Shown here one piece after another: positions 10,560 to 20,889 of a stretch of DNA of 64,000 nucleotides. Within the stretch, counting starts at the first letter, position 1. Every line of letters begins with the position of its first letter. The position numbers and the translations under genes are program-made. The DNA comes from Balaenoptera acutorostrata (Eukaryota > Chordata > Mammalia > Artiodactyla > Balaenopteridae), in NCBI RefSeq assembly GCF_949987535.1, contig NC_080067.1, positions 41,451,533 to 41,515,532 of the forward strand, read 5' to 3'. The notes beneath the pieces are model-generated. The model did not search any database. It had not been told where the DNA came from and saw nothing but the letters and a program-made list of their open reading frames with translations.

Positions 10560-10829
10560 ACACCATCCCCGCTCTCTTTGCAGGATTCCTCTGGGAATAT
10601 ACTATGCAGTTCCTGCTGAGAAAGGGATGTTTCATTGGCCTGGCAACCTGGGGCTCTCCTGCAGGTCAGATCAGATTTTTGCCAGTAAGGAGTTTACAGG
10701 GCTGAAGCCAAAAGCAGCAGCTCTTACGTGCGTTGGATCATGAAGCCCCTTGAGAATCTTATGCAACAGCTGCTCTATCAGGTCAACAGGAAAGATATCA
10801 TTGCCACCAAATATTAGAAATGGAAACCT
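10560..10829. other. Intergenic, nothing recognised
   Basis: Unique-looking sequence with no supported feature. Confidence 0.4.
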
Positions 10830-10965
10830 CATCCTTTAATAAATGAAGAGGCTGAAGATAGAAGTTAAGAGATTTGCCCTAGGCCTTGCTGTTGGTAAGT
10901 AGTGACTGCAGACCAAAAATCTAGGTCTTGACTCTCGGCCAATGTTCTTTCCATTATATGATGAT
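10830..10965 (-). repeat. MIR SINE, diverged
   Basis: Reverse MIR core recognisable as AATGAAGAGGCTGAAGATAG, then GTTAAGAGATTTGCCC, then GTTGGTAAGTAGTG. Confidence 0.65.
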
Positions 10966-11029
10966 GCCTTTGCAAATTTTGTATTTCTCTTATTTTCCTA
11001 CAAAGCTAGTTTTAAAAAATATTTGGGGG

Positions 11030-11785
11030 GGGCATGCCGTGTTTTGTTCTTAACAGCATTACTGAGATATAATTCACATACCATAATATTCAACCATTTA
11101 AAGGTACAACTCAATGGTCTTTAGTACAGTCACAGAGTTGTGCAACTATCACCACTACCTAATTTTAGAACATTTTATCACCCCAAAAGGAAACCCCATA
11201 CCTATTATCAGTCATTCCCATTCCCCCATCCCAGCCCTAGGCAGCCACTAACCTACTTTCTATCTCCATGGATTTGTCTATTCTGGGCATTTCATATAAG
11301 TGAAATTATACAGTATGTGGGGTTTTGTGAGTAGCTTCTTTCACGTAGAATAATGTTTACAAGGTCCATCCATACTATAGCATGTTTCAACACTTCCCTC
11401 CTTTTTAGTGCCAAATAATATTCCATTGTATGGAACGTTTTGTTTACCCATTCATCAGTGGATGGACATTTGGGTTTTTTCCACTTTTTGACCATTGTGA
11501 ATAATGGTGCTATGGACACTTGTACAAAAACGTGTACAAGTTTTTGTGTGGACATATGTTTTTGTTTCTCTTGATTTATACCTAGGAGAATTGCTGGGTC
11601 ATGTGATAAGTCTGTGTTTAACATTCTGAGGAACTGCCAAACTGTTTTCCAAAGTGGTTACATCATTTTACATTCCTACCAGCAATGTATACAGGTTCCA
11701 ATTTCTCCATATTCAAGCCAACACCTGTTATCGTCTTTTTTTAATCGTAGCCATTCTAGTAAGTGTGAAGTGGTGATATATGTGG
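11030..11785 (-). mobile_element. Old L1 3' region
   Basis: Reverse L1M-like element. The + strand has 'CATTACTGAGATATAATTCA', the CCTAGGCAGCCACTAACC tract, 'AATAATATTCCATTGTATGG', 'GGATGGACATTTGGG' and 'ATTGCTGGGTCATGTG'. It is a decayed homologue of the element at 276-1210. The short inverted pair CTTGTACAAAAACGTGTACAAG lies within it at about 11519-11540. Confidence 0.8.
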
Positions 11786-11884
11786 TTAGTGGCTACCACA
11801 TTGGACAAAGTAGAACCATATAGTCAGGTACTAAAATGTAATTCAAAGCCAGATCATAAATTCTACCCTCATTTTTTTCCCTGC

Positions 11885-12125
11885 AGCCAACACTTAATGA
11901 GTCTTTACTATGTGACATTTACTATACTAAGCACTGTCTTAGATTATCTCATTTAATTCTCATGATACTACCAGCAATAGGTACTACTACTGGCCCATTT
12001 TATAAATGAGGAAACTGGCTTAAAAAAGATAAGTTGGCTTGACTTTGTGACCAGTAAGTGGCAAGTCCAGGATTTAAGTCTAGGTCTATTTATCCCCTGA
12101 AATGAAGTCTTTAATCACTACACTA
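11885..12125 (-). repeat. MIR SINE
   Basis: Reverse MIR with nearly the full length: 'TAATGAGTCTTTACTATGTG', 'CATTTTATAAATGAGGAAAC', 'GACCAGTAAGTGGCAAG', then a CACTACACTATA end. Confidence 0.8.
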
Positions 12126-12239
12126 TACTACTAAGTATTTTATTCAGTAGATTTGCTTTTCAAAATGAATCTAATCACTCATTACTTTTCAAAGTTTTAC
12201 CCTCACCATGCCTCTCTCTAGCTCCCAGGGATATCTGAA

Positions 12240-12345
12240 TAGTTGTTCTCAAACTTACGTATTAGAATCACCAACTTCAATATGCTTCATTAGCCTTATG
12301 GGTGTTTCTGATATAAACCAAAATTTGAGAACCACTGAGTCTGTT
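12240..12345. repeat. MER5A-like DNA transposon relic
   Basis: Small hAT-type non-autonomous element. It has the start GTTGTTCTCAAACTTACG, then TTAGAATCACC, and the end TTGAGAACCACTG, which gives the typical near-inverted ends. The middle is shortened. Confidence 0.6.
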
Positions 12346-12949
12346 AGAATTAAGTGCAGCTGCAGTTAAAAGAAACAGTGCCATAACCAACTTAGAAGTT
12401 TATTTTTCTTATCCATTAAGAAGCCCAGAGATGGTCAGTCAGTCTAGGGAGGTTATCAAGCTCTGCAGTGCTGGGAACCGGGCTCTATCTACCTTGTTTC
12501 TTTGCTTTGTGTGGCTTCCGTTTTCCCAAAGTCATCTCATTGTCCAACTTGCTGTTGGAGCTTCATCTATTATGTTTGCATTCCAGCTAGCAAGAAGGTA
12601 GAAGGGGAGAGGAATACATACATTCCCTTTAAGGATTGTGCAGGAATCTGCATGCACCACTTCCACTTAATCCCATTGGGCAGAATTGAGATGTACGGCC
12701 ACACTCTGCTACAAGGGAGGCTGAGAAAAGCAGCCTTTATTTTGAGTGGCCACGTAGTCAGAGAACTATTAGAAGTTCTTTTATGATGGAGGAATTAGGA
12801 AGAGTAAGTATTTGGGACAATTAATCTCTGTCACACTCAGCTAAGAGAAAAATTTACCTAATTCCACCTCTACTTTTGACATGAGACCTAAGAGACATTC
12901 TTTCTATGAGAAATTTTAGATCCCATATGAAGGTGGCTAAGGCAGTGGT
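12346..12949. other. Unclassified old interspersed repeat, probable
   Basis: The segment at 12346-12800 shares a layout with 48190-48640: a 'CAACTTAGAAGTTTATTTTTC' tract (in part), then a 'CAGAGATGGTC' region, then 'CTCCATC'-like pyrimidine tracts. I think it is an old mammalian DNA-transposon or LTR relic but cannot name it. The 94-codon frame at 12502-12786 shows nothing protein-like. Confidence 0.35.
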
Positions 12950-13060
12950 TCTCAAACTTTGCTGCACATAGGAATCACCTGGGGATCTTAAAGACTGCTG
13001 ACGCCTGGCTTCCACAGTGGTCCCCCCATGGTGATTCTAACGTGCAACAAAGTGTGGGAA
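12950..13060 (+). repeat. MER5A
   Basis: CAGTGGTTCTCAAACTTTGC at the start, then 'GGAATCACCTGGGGATCTTA', a degraded middle and 'GTGATTCTAACGTGCA'. The left end is clear and the right end is eroded. Confidence 0.75.
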
Positions 13061-14087
13061 CAAGACTCCTAAATCTTTGATCTTCAACCTAAGATCCATT
13101 GCATGTGGATTTGCTTCATTCTATTTTTTTCCTCTGAATTGAAACCCCTGCAGTTGGACTGATACATATTACTGGTAACAGAGTTAGGTATGATCAGGGT
13201 AAATCCACTACCAGCCCTGCAAAAGACAATTCACAGGGCATGTCCTCCTGACAATAGCCAGTGCCATTTTCACATACAGAGGAAAACACATTTTCATTGT
13301 AGCTATATTTAAACACATGTATTATTTCTGTGTGGCATGAAAAGAACTATTCTGGTCGTGTGTGTGTGTGTGTATGTAGCAGGGCTCAGATATGATGGTG
13401 TATCATCCTTGAGCATTTATATTTCAAACACAAGAACTCATTCAAATCAAATTCGGATGACCCTCTCTATTTGGCAGTATGTTTGTCATCTAGAAGCTCA
13501 AAATAGCACTTTAGAGATCCAAACAGCCTGAGCTAGTGGCATCTCAAACTATTACTAGCTGTCAGATATTTTATCCATTCAAGCAGTTAGGTGGGCAAAG
13601 GTTATGTTTCTTTGAATTGTTAATGTGGAGGCCCGTTTTCTAAGTTGAGATGTGAAAGGAGGAGAAGAGGAGTAAAATGGAAAATTTTCAAAGAAGAAAT
13701 CTAGACAGGTCATTTCATCCACCTCTTCACCTTCAGAAAGAATGACACTAAAACATTCCAAGCAGATGAGAATCTATACTATTTTTACAGCTCTTAAATG
13801 ACAGGATTACACAACCCCATTCTCCCTGTACCACATTTCATTGTAATAATTGTAATTGTAATTGTAATAATTTGCAGCTAGGAAATTTTTCTTTGCATTG
13901 AAGCCAAAGGCTCTGACCAGGTTAATCCTGTTTCCTCCTTGCTGGTCTTCAGTTCAGATGGGCAACAGTATCCTTTGTGAAATTTTCTCACACACTTGGA
14001 CACTATAATTAAATAAATCTTCAGGTTTCTCTTTTCCAATCTGAATAACCTCCCTTCACACCTACATATTACATTGCTTTCAAACTT
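13061..14087. other. Intergenic with small simple repeats
   Basis: No gene. A (GT)n run of about 16 bases lies at 13358-13374. A short tandem of ATTGTA units (TAATTGTAATTGTAATTGTA) lies near 13845-13866. Nothing else is recognised. Confidence 0.45.
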
Positions 14088-14290
14088 GTGGGATTAAACT
14101 TGTGGTTCTTAAACTTGTGAGATTCTCAAACTTGTCTGCACATTGGAATCACCTGGAGAGCTTCAAAAAAACTATTGGTGCCTGTGTCCCACCTCCAGAG
14201 ATTGTGATTTAACTGTCTGGGGTATGTTCTGAACTTTGGACTTTTTAAAAGATTTCCAAGTGATTTGAAATTGCGGACAAGTTTTCGAAC
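14088..14290. repeat. MER5A with duplicated left end
   Basis: Repeats of the 'CTTAAACTTGTGAGATTCTC' type precede 'GCACATTGGAATCACCTGGA'. A CCCACCTCCAGAGATTGTG middle follows. The left end phrase (AAACTTGTGG..AAACTTGTGAG..AAACTTGTCTG) appears three times, which is a local stutter. Confidence 0.65.
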
Positions 14291-14394
14291 CCCTGTCTGA
14301 ACCTGCTACTGGCCTATTCCACTCCCCTCCTTCCTCCTTGCTACTAGAACCTCAATAACAGCCCCAGATTAGGGATCATAATTGACCTGGAAAA

Positions 14395-14577
14395 GTGGTT
14401 CCCATCCCTGAGTACCATTAGAATCATCTGTAGAGCTTTGACATTAGGAATGCCTGGACCCCACCAACAAATTAAATCAGAACATGTAGGGGGTGGCACC
14501 GGGGCACTTATACTGTTAAAAATGCTCTCCAGGTGTTTCTAATGCACCACCAGGGCTGGGAGCCATTGGTGAGAAGT
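14395..14577 (+). repeat. MER5A
   Basis: GTGGTTCCCATCCCTGAG, TTAGAATCATCTGTAGAGC, GGACCCCACCAACAAATTA and a CAGGGCTGGGAGCCATTG end. Full-length but diverged. Confidence 0.65.
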
Positions 14578-14636
14578 CAGTGGTTCTCAAAGTGTTTTCC
14601 TAAGACCAGCAGTACCAGCATCACCTGAGAACTTTA

Positions 14637-15214
14637 TTTTTTTAATTAATTTTTATTGGAGTACAGTTGCTTTACAATGTTGTGTTAGTTTCTGCTGTAC
14701 AGCAAAGTGAATCAGCTATGTGTATACATACATCCCCTCTTTTTGGGATTTCCTTCCCATTTAGGTCACCACAGAGCACTGAGTTCCTTGTGCTATACAG
14801 TAGGTTCTCATTAGTTATCTATTTTTTTTTTATTAATTTATTTTATTTTTGGCTGTGTTGGGTCTTCGTTTCTGTGCGAGGGCTTTCTCCAGTTGCGGTG
14901 AGCGGGGGCCACTCTTCATCGCAGTGCGCGGGCCTCTCACTATCGCGGCCTCTCTTGTTGCGGAGCACAGGCTCCAGACGCGCAGGCTCAGCAATTGTGG
15001 CTCACGGGCCTAGTTGCTCCGCGGCGTGTGGGATCTTCCCAGACCAGGGCTCGAACCCGTGTCCCCTGCATTGGCAGGCAGATTCTCAACCACTGCGCCA
15101 CCAGGGAAGCCCTAGTTATCTATTTTATACATAGCAGTGTATATATGTCAATCCCAATCTCCCAGTTCATCCCACCCCTCCCTTCCCCGCCTTGGTATCC
15201 ATACATTTGTACCT
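14637..15214 (-). mobile_element. L1 3' end (host of CHR SINE)
   Basis: Two pieces, 14637-14825 and 15113-15214, of one reverse L1 3' UTR. The tracts are 'TTTTATTGGAGTACAGTTGC', 'CTGTACAGCAAAGTGAATC', 'GTGCTATACAGTAGG', then, beyond the SINE, 'CAATCCCAATCTCCCAGTTC'. It is 5'-truncated. Confidence 0.87.
14826..15112 (-). mobile_element. CHR SINE, long class
   Basis: Reverse element with a perfect 14-bp target duplication, TAGTTATCTATTTT, at 14812-14825 and 15113-15126. Body subtype CTCCAGACGCGCAGGCTC. The frame open through it (14667-15134) mixes L1 and SINE and is not a gene. Confidence 0.95.
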
Positions 15215-15344
15215 GACAACTCTAAATAATACAAATCCTCAGGTTCTAATCCACGCCTACTGAATCAGAATCTCTGGGGGTGTTTTTAACAAGCCCTCCA
15301 ATTGATTCCAGTGCCTGTTAAACTTTGAGAAGCACTAGTCTACG

Positions 15345-15775
15345 CCCATTACAGTGAGCCTGGTCCCTGATTTCCCAGCCTCCCTTTTAACAACAGGTGG
15401 TCATGTGACCCAGTTCTGGCCAATGAGACCTGGCAGAGATCTGGGAAGAGGTGGTTTCTGGGAAGGCTTTTACTTTCTTGATACAGGAGAATGGATAAGG
15501 CTAGCGGTGCACTTCTGCTTCTTCCTCCGTCGCCATCTTGAAGGTAGGAGACCCCTGGAACTGTAGCTGCCATCTGGGGGCCATGAGACAAGCAAACCCA
15601 AGAGAATCTCGGAGATCTTGACCCTGATTATAGCATGCTGCTGACCAATACCAGCAGTAACCTACCTCCATACTTCTAGTTATGGGGAAAATAAATCCCT
15701 ATTTATTTAAGCCACTCTTGGTAGGATTTTATGTTGGTTGCAGCAGAACACTATCCTTCCTGATAGAGAATCAGA
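15345..15775 (+). mobile_element. MaLR/ERVL-like LTR relic
   Basis: Same layout as at 5.8 kb: 'GGTGGTCATGTGACCCAGTTC', 'TGGCCAATGAGACCTGGCAG', CCATCTTGAAGG, then a polyadenylation-like AAAATAAATCCC, then 'TTTAAGCCACTCTTGGTAGG' and a TTGCAGCAGAAC end. Solo LTR-like and non-coding. The overlapping open frames on both strands have no protein features. Confidence 0.6.
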
Positions 15776-15884
15776 TCTCCCAGTACTTTCTACATGGAGA
15801 AAACTCAGAGTTGGAGCCAATATTTATAGTTGGAGTTAATGCTAACTTTAAGGGAACGTCACCTTCTAATTGTGGTATCCTAAA

Positions 15885-16030
15885 TATTACATCAGTGGAC
15901 CCCAAACCTGGCTACATATCAGTACTACATGAGGAAGCTTATTTTAAATGATTCCTGAACCTCACCCCAGATGTTCTGAATTGGAATCGCCCAGATCTGT
16001 ACTGGGAAACTGCAACTTAACAAGGTAACT
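15885..16030. repeat. MER5A, diverged
   Basis: GGACCCCAAACCTGGCTAC, 'GAAGCTTATTTTAAATGATT' and CTCACCCCAGATGTTCTGA. Ends are eroded. Confidence 0.6.
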
Positions 16031-18109
16031 TTTGCTCCCTGCTGGCCCCAGTCTAGGTGTGGCTGAGACTAGGGTGAGGCTAGTAAGGAGCCCAAGGGCG
16101 AATTTTAAAGAGACACTCACTCTCAGTGTCATGCAGCTGTGGATGCTACACTTGCAAGCCCCTGAGAGTGAGTGCCTCCTTAAATTTTGTGCCCTAGGCA
16201 TGTCATTTGGCCTCACCCTGATTCAGATTAGGTACATTTAACAGACGATGCCTATCTTTAAGAGGAAACGCCAAATAATCCTTTTTAAAAAACAATCAGC
16301 TAAATCAACTAAATTATCTAATTATTCAGTGGTGGTTCTAGCATCATAAAGACAGACACATTTATTTATAAATTATGCCACATACAGTTTAATTTCAATT
16401 TGGGGTCTGCGTCTTGGTGTCAGGTGACATCGGTTCCCTTCTGAGTTGAAAAATAACTACAGCACTGATTGTCTCAGTCCCTGTTCACCCACATGAAAAC
16501 AGATCTGTGATCTTGTGAGAGAAGAATTTAATTAGGTGCGTCAAAGGGTGTCAGATAGCGTGCTAGTGGCGGGATCCAGGACTGAGGTCCTCCTGTAGCT
16601 ACAAAGCAGTCAAGTATCCATTACTTGAATTAAAAGTGGAAACTAGTAGGTGTTTGTAAAAATATGTGTTGAGCTTGGCTATTCCTGTTTCCCGAAAGCA
16701 TTTTAGGACACATACAGGCTGCGGTCTTCCAGAAATAGAAGTGTGGGTAACGTAACCCAAAGTTGTGGTTCCTGTGTGCAGCCTGTGTTGGGTGGTGCGT
16801 CAGCAGAACGCATGGTGAGGAGTCTGAGCGGCCTGACGTTCAGGGGCTTCCTAAGGATGCCTCGGTAGGGTCGGCAGGGAGGTAGGGGTGCTGGCCTGGC
16901 AGACTAAGGGAAGTCGCACGTGACTTTGGTCGAGGCAGAGCCAAAGGTCCGGACGAAAGCTTAGATGCACGTGTTTCACTCCACGTTTCATGGCTCTGGC
17001 TTTTGATTTCATAGATATAGTACTGATGGCAACAGCTGGAGGCTTGTAGCAGGACAGCCTTAACCAAGTGAACTATTAAAGGGCCCTCTTGTCACACCGC
17101 CCTCCTGCTGCAGAGGTGGCCTTAGATTACCTGTCATCTTGGTGTGGCTGGTGGGCACCCCAGCACCGTTCAGGCAAATATTTAACAAGTAGTTGCTACT
17201 TGTTAAAAATAATGACCACACTTTCCTGTCTGATGTAGGCTAGAGACTCCGACTGACCTCTCTCTGTGTGACTGTCTCAGATTTACGGCAGCAAGATTAG
17301 ATGTCCTCTCTCGCTGCGGAAGGGGATTAGTTACAAATTCTACCTGTGAACCGGGAACTGAGTAACTGTTGTCTTGAGGCTACTTCCCTATTTCCTTTTC
17401 TGACAGTCTTGAAGCAGGCAAGGTAGCACTCAGCAGCCACTGGCAAACCGAGACTGGATTAAATCAAAACTCAAATGTGTCAGAGGGTTTGGAGGGAGCC
17501 CAAAAAAGTGTTTGCTAGCCAGCACGACTGAGAACCCACACGTGGTGCCAGCGTGCAGCCAGCCCGGCCAGCGCACCCAGGCAGACCTGCGGCGCTCGCT
17601 CCAGTCTGTGCTGCGAGGGCCCAACTGGCTGTTTGCAAAGTCACCCTCCTTCAAACACAAAGCCTGGTTGTTTGGATAAGATGCATCCAGAAGTATGGAG
17701 GGAAGAAATGGCACGATGTCTGGGATTTGTTTTAAAAGTATTTAGGAACTTCAGCAAAGAATAAAGAAGAAAAATAATAAAAGGGGCTTGATAGAGCAAC
17801 TGTGGCAAAATCATGATGGTGGTTGAGTCTGGAGTTTGGGTAAATAGGAATTTATTATTCTATTCTTTCTGAGTTTGTATATTTGAACAGTGTCATAGTT
17901 AAAAATCTGTTTAACAGGTTAAACTGTCATTGTAAAGATTGTAGACGTTGCAGTAAGTTGATGTCATTTTTGTATACTACTCATTTCTTTTGGGTGACAT
18001 CAAGCAATAAGGGGCCAGAACTATGTGGAATTTGATCTGGAATGTCCATGCTACTCAGCCCCGTCCGCCTCCTGCTTGGGCTCAGGACCTTTATTTTTCA
18101 GTGAAAAGA
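16031..18109. other. Intergenic, mostly unique
   Basis: About 2 kb without a supported gene. The part at 17790-17905 resembles an L1 3' tail: a 'GATGGTGGTTGAGTCTGG' tract, a 'TTATTATTCTATTCTTTCTG' tract, then TTTGTATATTTGAA. A GC-richer patch lies at 17530-17620. No RNA gene is recognised. Confidence 0.45.
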
Positions 18110-18312
18110 TGGCAGGACTGGGGCTCAAGAAATCTGGGTGCAGATTTGATCTGTTCATTAACAGTGAGACCTTAGATAAGTCACTTGCCTGTCCCACAGC
18201 TGCTTTCCTTCCTCTGTGAACTGAGGCTGATCCTGTGATAACACCAGCCTCACAGGTTCTTGGAAGATCACATGAAATCAGGTACCCTGTGAAGTGCTAG
18301 GGAAGTGTTAGT
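18110..18312 (+). repeat. MIR SINE
   Basis: Forward MIR: 'GAGACCTTAGATAAGTCACT', CCTCTGTGAACTGAGG, 'CAGCCTCACAGGTTCTTGG' and GTGAAGTGCTAG. Near full length. Confidence 0.8.
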
Positions 18313-18397
18313 AACAGCAGCAGCATGACCTTGGACCAGGTGGCCAAGTGCTCTGGCCTCGGAGTCCTCATTTATAAGATGAGAGGTGAGGTCACAT

Positions 18398-18557
18398 CAG
18401 CATTCCCAGAGCCGTGTGAGAACCGCCCCAGCGGAGTGTTAAAATTCAGATTCCGGGCCCCACCATAACTTCCTGAATCAGGATTTCCAGAGGTGAAGCC
18501 CAGGAAATGTATGCAGCCGATTCTGCATTGCAGCCTATTGGGGGTGGGGGTGGGGGG
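18398..18557. repeat. MER5A plus G-rich low complexity
   Basis: MER5A-like tracts 'TTCAGATTCCGGGCCCCACC', 'CTGAATCAGGATTTCCAGAG' and 'AGCCCAGGAAATGTATGCA'. A GGGGGTGGGGGTGGGGGG run at 18540-18557 could form a G-quadruplex on the + strand. Confidence 0.6.
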
Positions 18558-19194
18558 CAGGCACTGAGTTAAATAATAGAGGTTCTTTCCTGTTCTAACA
18601 GCCGAAATGGCTGTTTGGAGGATTTTGTGCCCAGTTATTTTGATGGTTAGCTGCAGGTCACAGATTTGGGGTAATTTCATGGTGAAAAACAGAGAACCAT
18701 AATAAATGAGGAGGAGGGAGTCTCAACTAGTCTGGTGGACTGAGGCCCTTATAGCCAGAGGTAGACACACAAATTAAGAGTGGAGAGTAGTGTCAACAGC
18801 TGTTCTGCTCTTGCAGCTGCTGTGTAAAAATGCCCAGTGCGAGGGCCTCAGCCAGCCACCTACAAGAGCCTCGGCTGGGAGAGCGAACTGTCTCCCGTGA
18901 GAGCACCCATAGTTTCTGCTGTCTAGGGGACCCTGGGCGGCCGGTCCAGACAGCAGGGCCACGTGTGGGAGGGTGACCTTGCAGTCCTGTCTCCAGGCGT
19001 GCGCCTCCGTCACCATCACCGCTGGCTGGCGAGGGGGACTGGCCGCCCACCACGCCCGCCCGCGTCCGTCTTATCAGCGCCCCTCCACTTTCGCCTGAGG
19101 CACATTCCAACACTGGTTCGTGTTTGCTCACCAGTCACTCTCCCCCCATTCTGAGTTCTCTCAGAATTCTTGCTTGTCTCATCTGAAAAGCAGT
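18558..19194. other. Intergenic, GC-richer
   Basis: The part at 18840-19100 is GC-richer than its surroundings, with a few CpGs. It is much less dense than the island at 51 kb. No gene or splice structure is supported, and the open frames on both strands here overlap. Confidence 0.4.
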
Positions 19195-19446
19195 CCAAGT
19201 CAGTATTTGTTGACTGTCTGATGTGTTCAAGGTCTTGTGCTACTGACCTCAGATGAGGCAAACAAGAGGAAAAGGGAGCCCTTGCCCTTAAAGCACCGGA
19301 CTGATGTGGGGAGGGAGGAGAGACTGAGATAAGCACACAGATAACCCCGATGCAAAGGACCTGGCAGGCACCACAGGAATCCTGTGAGTTGTGGAAGGAT
19401 TTTAAGGAGGTTGGTCACATTCAAAAGACTTGATAGAGAAAGCGCG

Positions 19447-19566
19447 GGGGACTTCCCTGGTGGTCCAGTGGTTAAGACTCCACACTTCCACTACAGGGGA
19501 TGCGGGTTCGATCCCTGGTCGGGGAACTAAGATCCCGCATGGTGCTTGGCGTGGCCAAAAAAAAAA
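19447..19566 (+). mobile_element. Short CHR-type SINE
   Basis: Forward short-class element: GACTTCCCTGGTGGTCCAG, then GGTTCGATCCCTGG (B box), then GGGGAACTAAGATCCCGCA, then an A-run at 19557-19566. Imperfect target duplications AGAGAAAGCGCGG and AGAAGAAAGTGTGG are likely. Confidence 0.85.
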
Positions 19567-19658
19567 GAGGAAGAAGAAAGTGTGGTATTAGAAATGCATC
19601 TTGAATAGTAAGTAGGTCTTCTAGAGGCAGAAAAGGATGGGCAAAGTATTTGGGGAAG

Positions 19659-19962
19659 GGCTTCCCTGGTGGCGCAGTCGTTGAGAATCCGCCTGCCAAT
19701 GCAGGGGACACGGGTTCGAGCCCTGGTCTGGGAGGATCCCACATGCCACGGAGCAACTAGGCCCGTGAGCCACAATTACTGAGCCTGCGCGTCTGGAGCC
19801 TGTGCTCCGCAACAAGAGAGGCCGCGATAGTGAGAGGCCCGCGCACCGCGATGAAGAGTGCCCCCGCTTGCCACAACTAGAGAAAGCCCTCGCACAGAAA
19901 CGAAGACCCAACACAGCCATAAATAAATAAATAAATAAATAAATAAATATTAAAAAAAAAAA
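19659..19962 (+). mobile_element. CHR SINE, full length
   Basis: Forward complete element with a (AAAT)n then A-run tail. Target duplication AAAGTATTTGGGGAAG at 19643-19658 and 19963-19978 is perfect over 16 bp, which suggests a relatively young copy. Confidence 0.95.
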
Positions 19963-20012
19963 AAAGTATTTGGGGAAGAGCAGGAACAAAACCATGGAGG
20001 TAGGAAAAGGTT

Positions 20013-20036
20013 TGTGTGTGTGTGTGTGTGTGTGTG
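20013..20036. repeat. (TG)n microsatellite
   Basis: Twelve TG units in an uninterrupted run. Confidence 0.95.
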
Positions 20037-20375
20037 CATGTAGAGAAAAACAAGCAAAGACATTTCAGCTGGATCCTGGTCTGAGCAGGAGTCCAGTGGG
20101 ACACAGATGTAGGCTGGGGCCATTCAGAAGAGGCACTTACTTCAGCTTGCTAAGTAAGAAGGTTTTTGAGAAAAAAACCTGATGTGATCCAAGCAGTACT
20201 TTGGGAACATTGAGTTAGTGGCCAGTGTGCAGACTGGAGAGACAGACGGACCAAGCTGCCTACCGTGGAGAGGACAAGAGAGTGGTGACCCTCAGGATGG
20301 GCCACACGGGGCCACCACATGGTGGTACCCAGAGTCCAGGAAACTCTGGAGTCGGGCTGAGGAGGAGATGGCATG

Positions 20376-20889
20376 AGGTGTTATTTTAAAAACTCTAGTT
20401 AGTCTGAGGTGAGCCACCCTCTGTTCTGACCTATACTTGAGGTCTGGAGAGGCCAACATTTTCCTGTCTTACACAAGAAACACAAAATCAAGTTTCCTCC
20501 CCGAGGGAGCCGCCAAATTCATCTTTCCCTAATATCCACAGCCATTCCACAGGGATCTGCAAGAAAAAAAACAAGCGGTTGTAATGGAGGCCGGAGTACC
20601 CTGTCTTTGTGCCTCAGAACTTCTGAACAGCCCCCAGGGTAGAGGATTTCACCTGCGTCTAGCAGCCTCCCTCCTCCACCTGTGCCCTCGGTCCTGCCGC
20701 TTCCCTGCCCACAGCTCCTGCGAGCTCGCCCTCTCCCCTGGCTCCATCCCTCCACCAGCCATCCCGCGCATGCGCCTTCTGCCCCAAACCTCAGCCGCCG
20801 CTGGAGCCTCCTGACTGCCTCTCTGCCCTCCTGCCCCCTCCCTGGCCCTGCCCTTTGAGCCACAGACAGACAGACACCCGGAGTGGTCC
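20376..20889. other. Intergenic, pyrimidine-rich
   Basis: No gene. The part at 20650-20850 is CCT/CTC-rich on the + strand, which opens long purine-rich frames on the opposite strand (20519-20930). These are composition artefacts. Confidence 0.45.

Larger units (their letters stand above)
14578..15340 (+). repeat. MER5A split by L1, itself split by a SINE
   Basis: The left part, 14578-14636, has CAGTGGTTCTCAAAGTG and ATCACCTGAGAACTTTA. The right part, 15215-15340, has 'CTACTGAATCAGAATCTCTG' and ends TTTGAGAAGCACTAG. Between them lies an L1 3' fragment flanked by imperfect duplicates ACCTGAGAACTTTA and ACCTGACAACTCTAAA. That L1 contains a CHR SINE. The order of insertion is therefore MER5A, then L1, then SINE. 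Confidence 0.8.
19195..20375 (-). mobile_element. L2 LINE fragments, host of two SINEs
   Basis: Reverse L2. In order it shows 'TATTTGTTGACTGTCTGATG', CCCTTGCCCTTAAAGCACC, AAGGATTTTAAGGAGGTTGG, and then, past the SINEs, 'AACCTGATGTGATCCAAGC' and 'TTAGTGGCCAGTGTGCAGAC'. Interrupted by SINEs at 19447-19566 and 19659-19962 and by a (TG)n run at 20013-20036. Confidence 0.7.

Noticed and set aside
11519..11540. Inverted pair around CGTGTACAAG in L1
   Set aside because: A small palindrome within an old L1; chance or family sequence.
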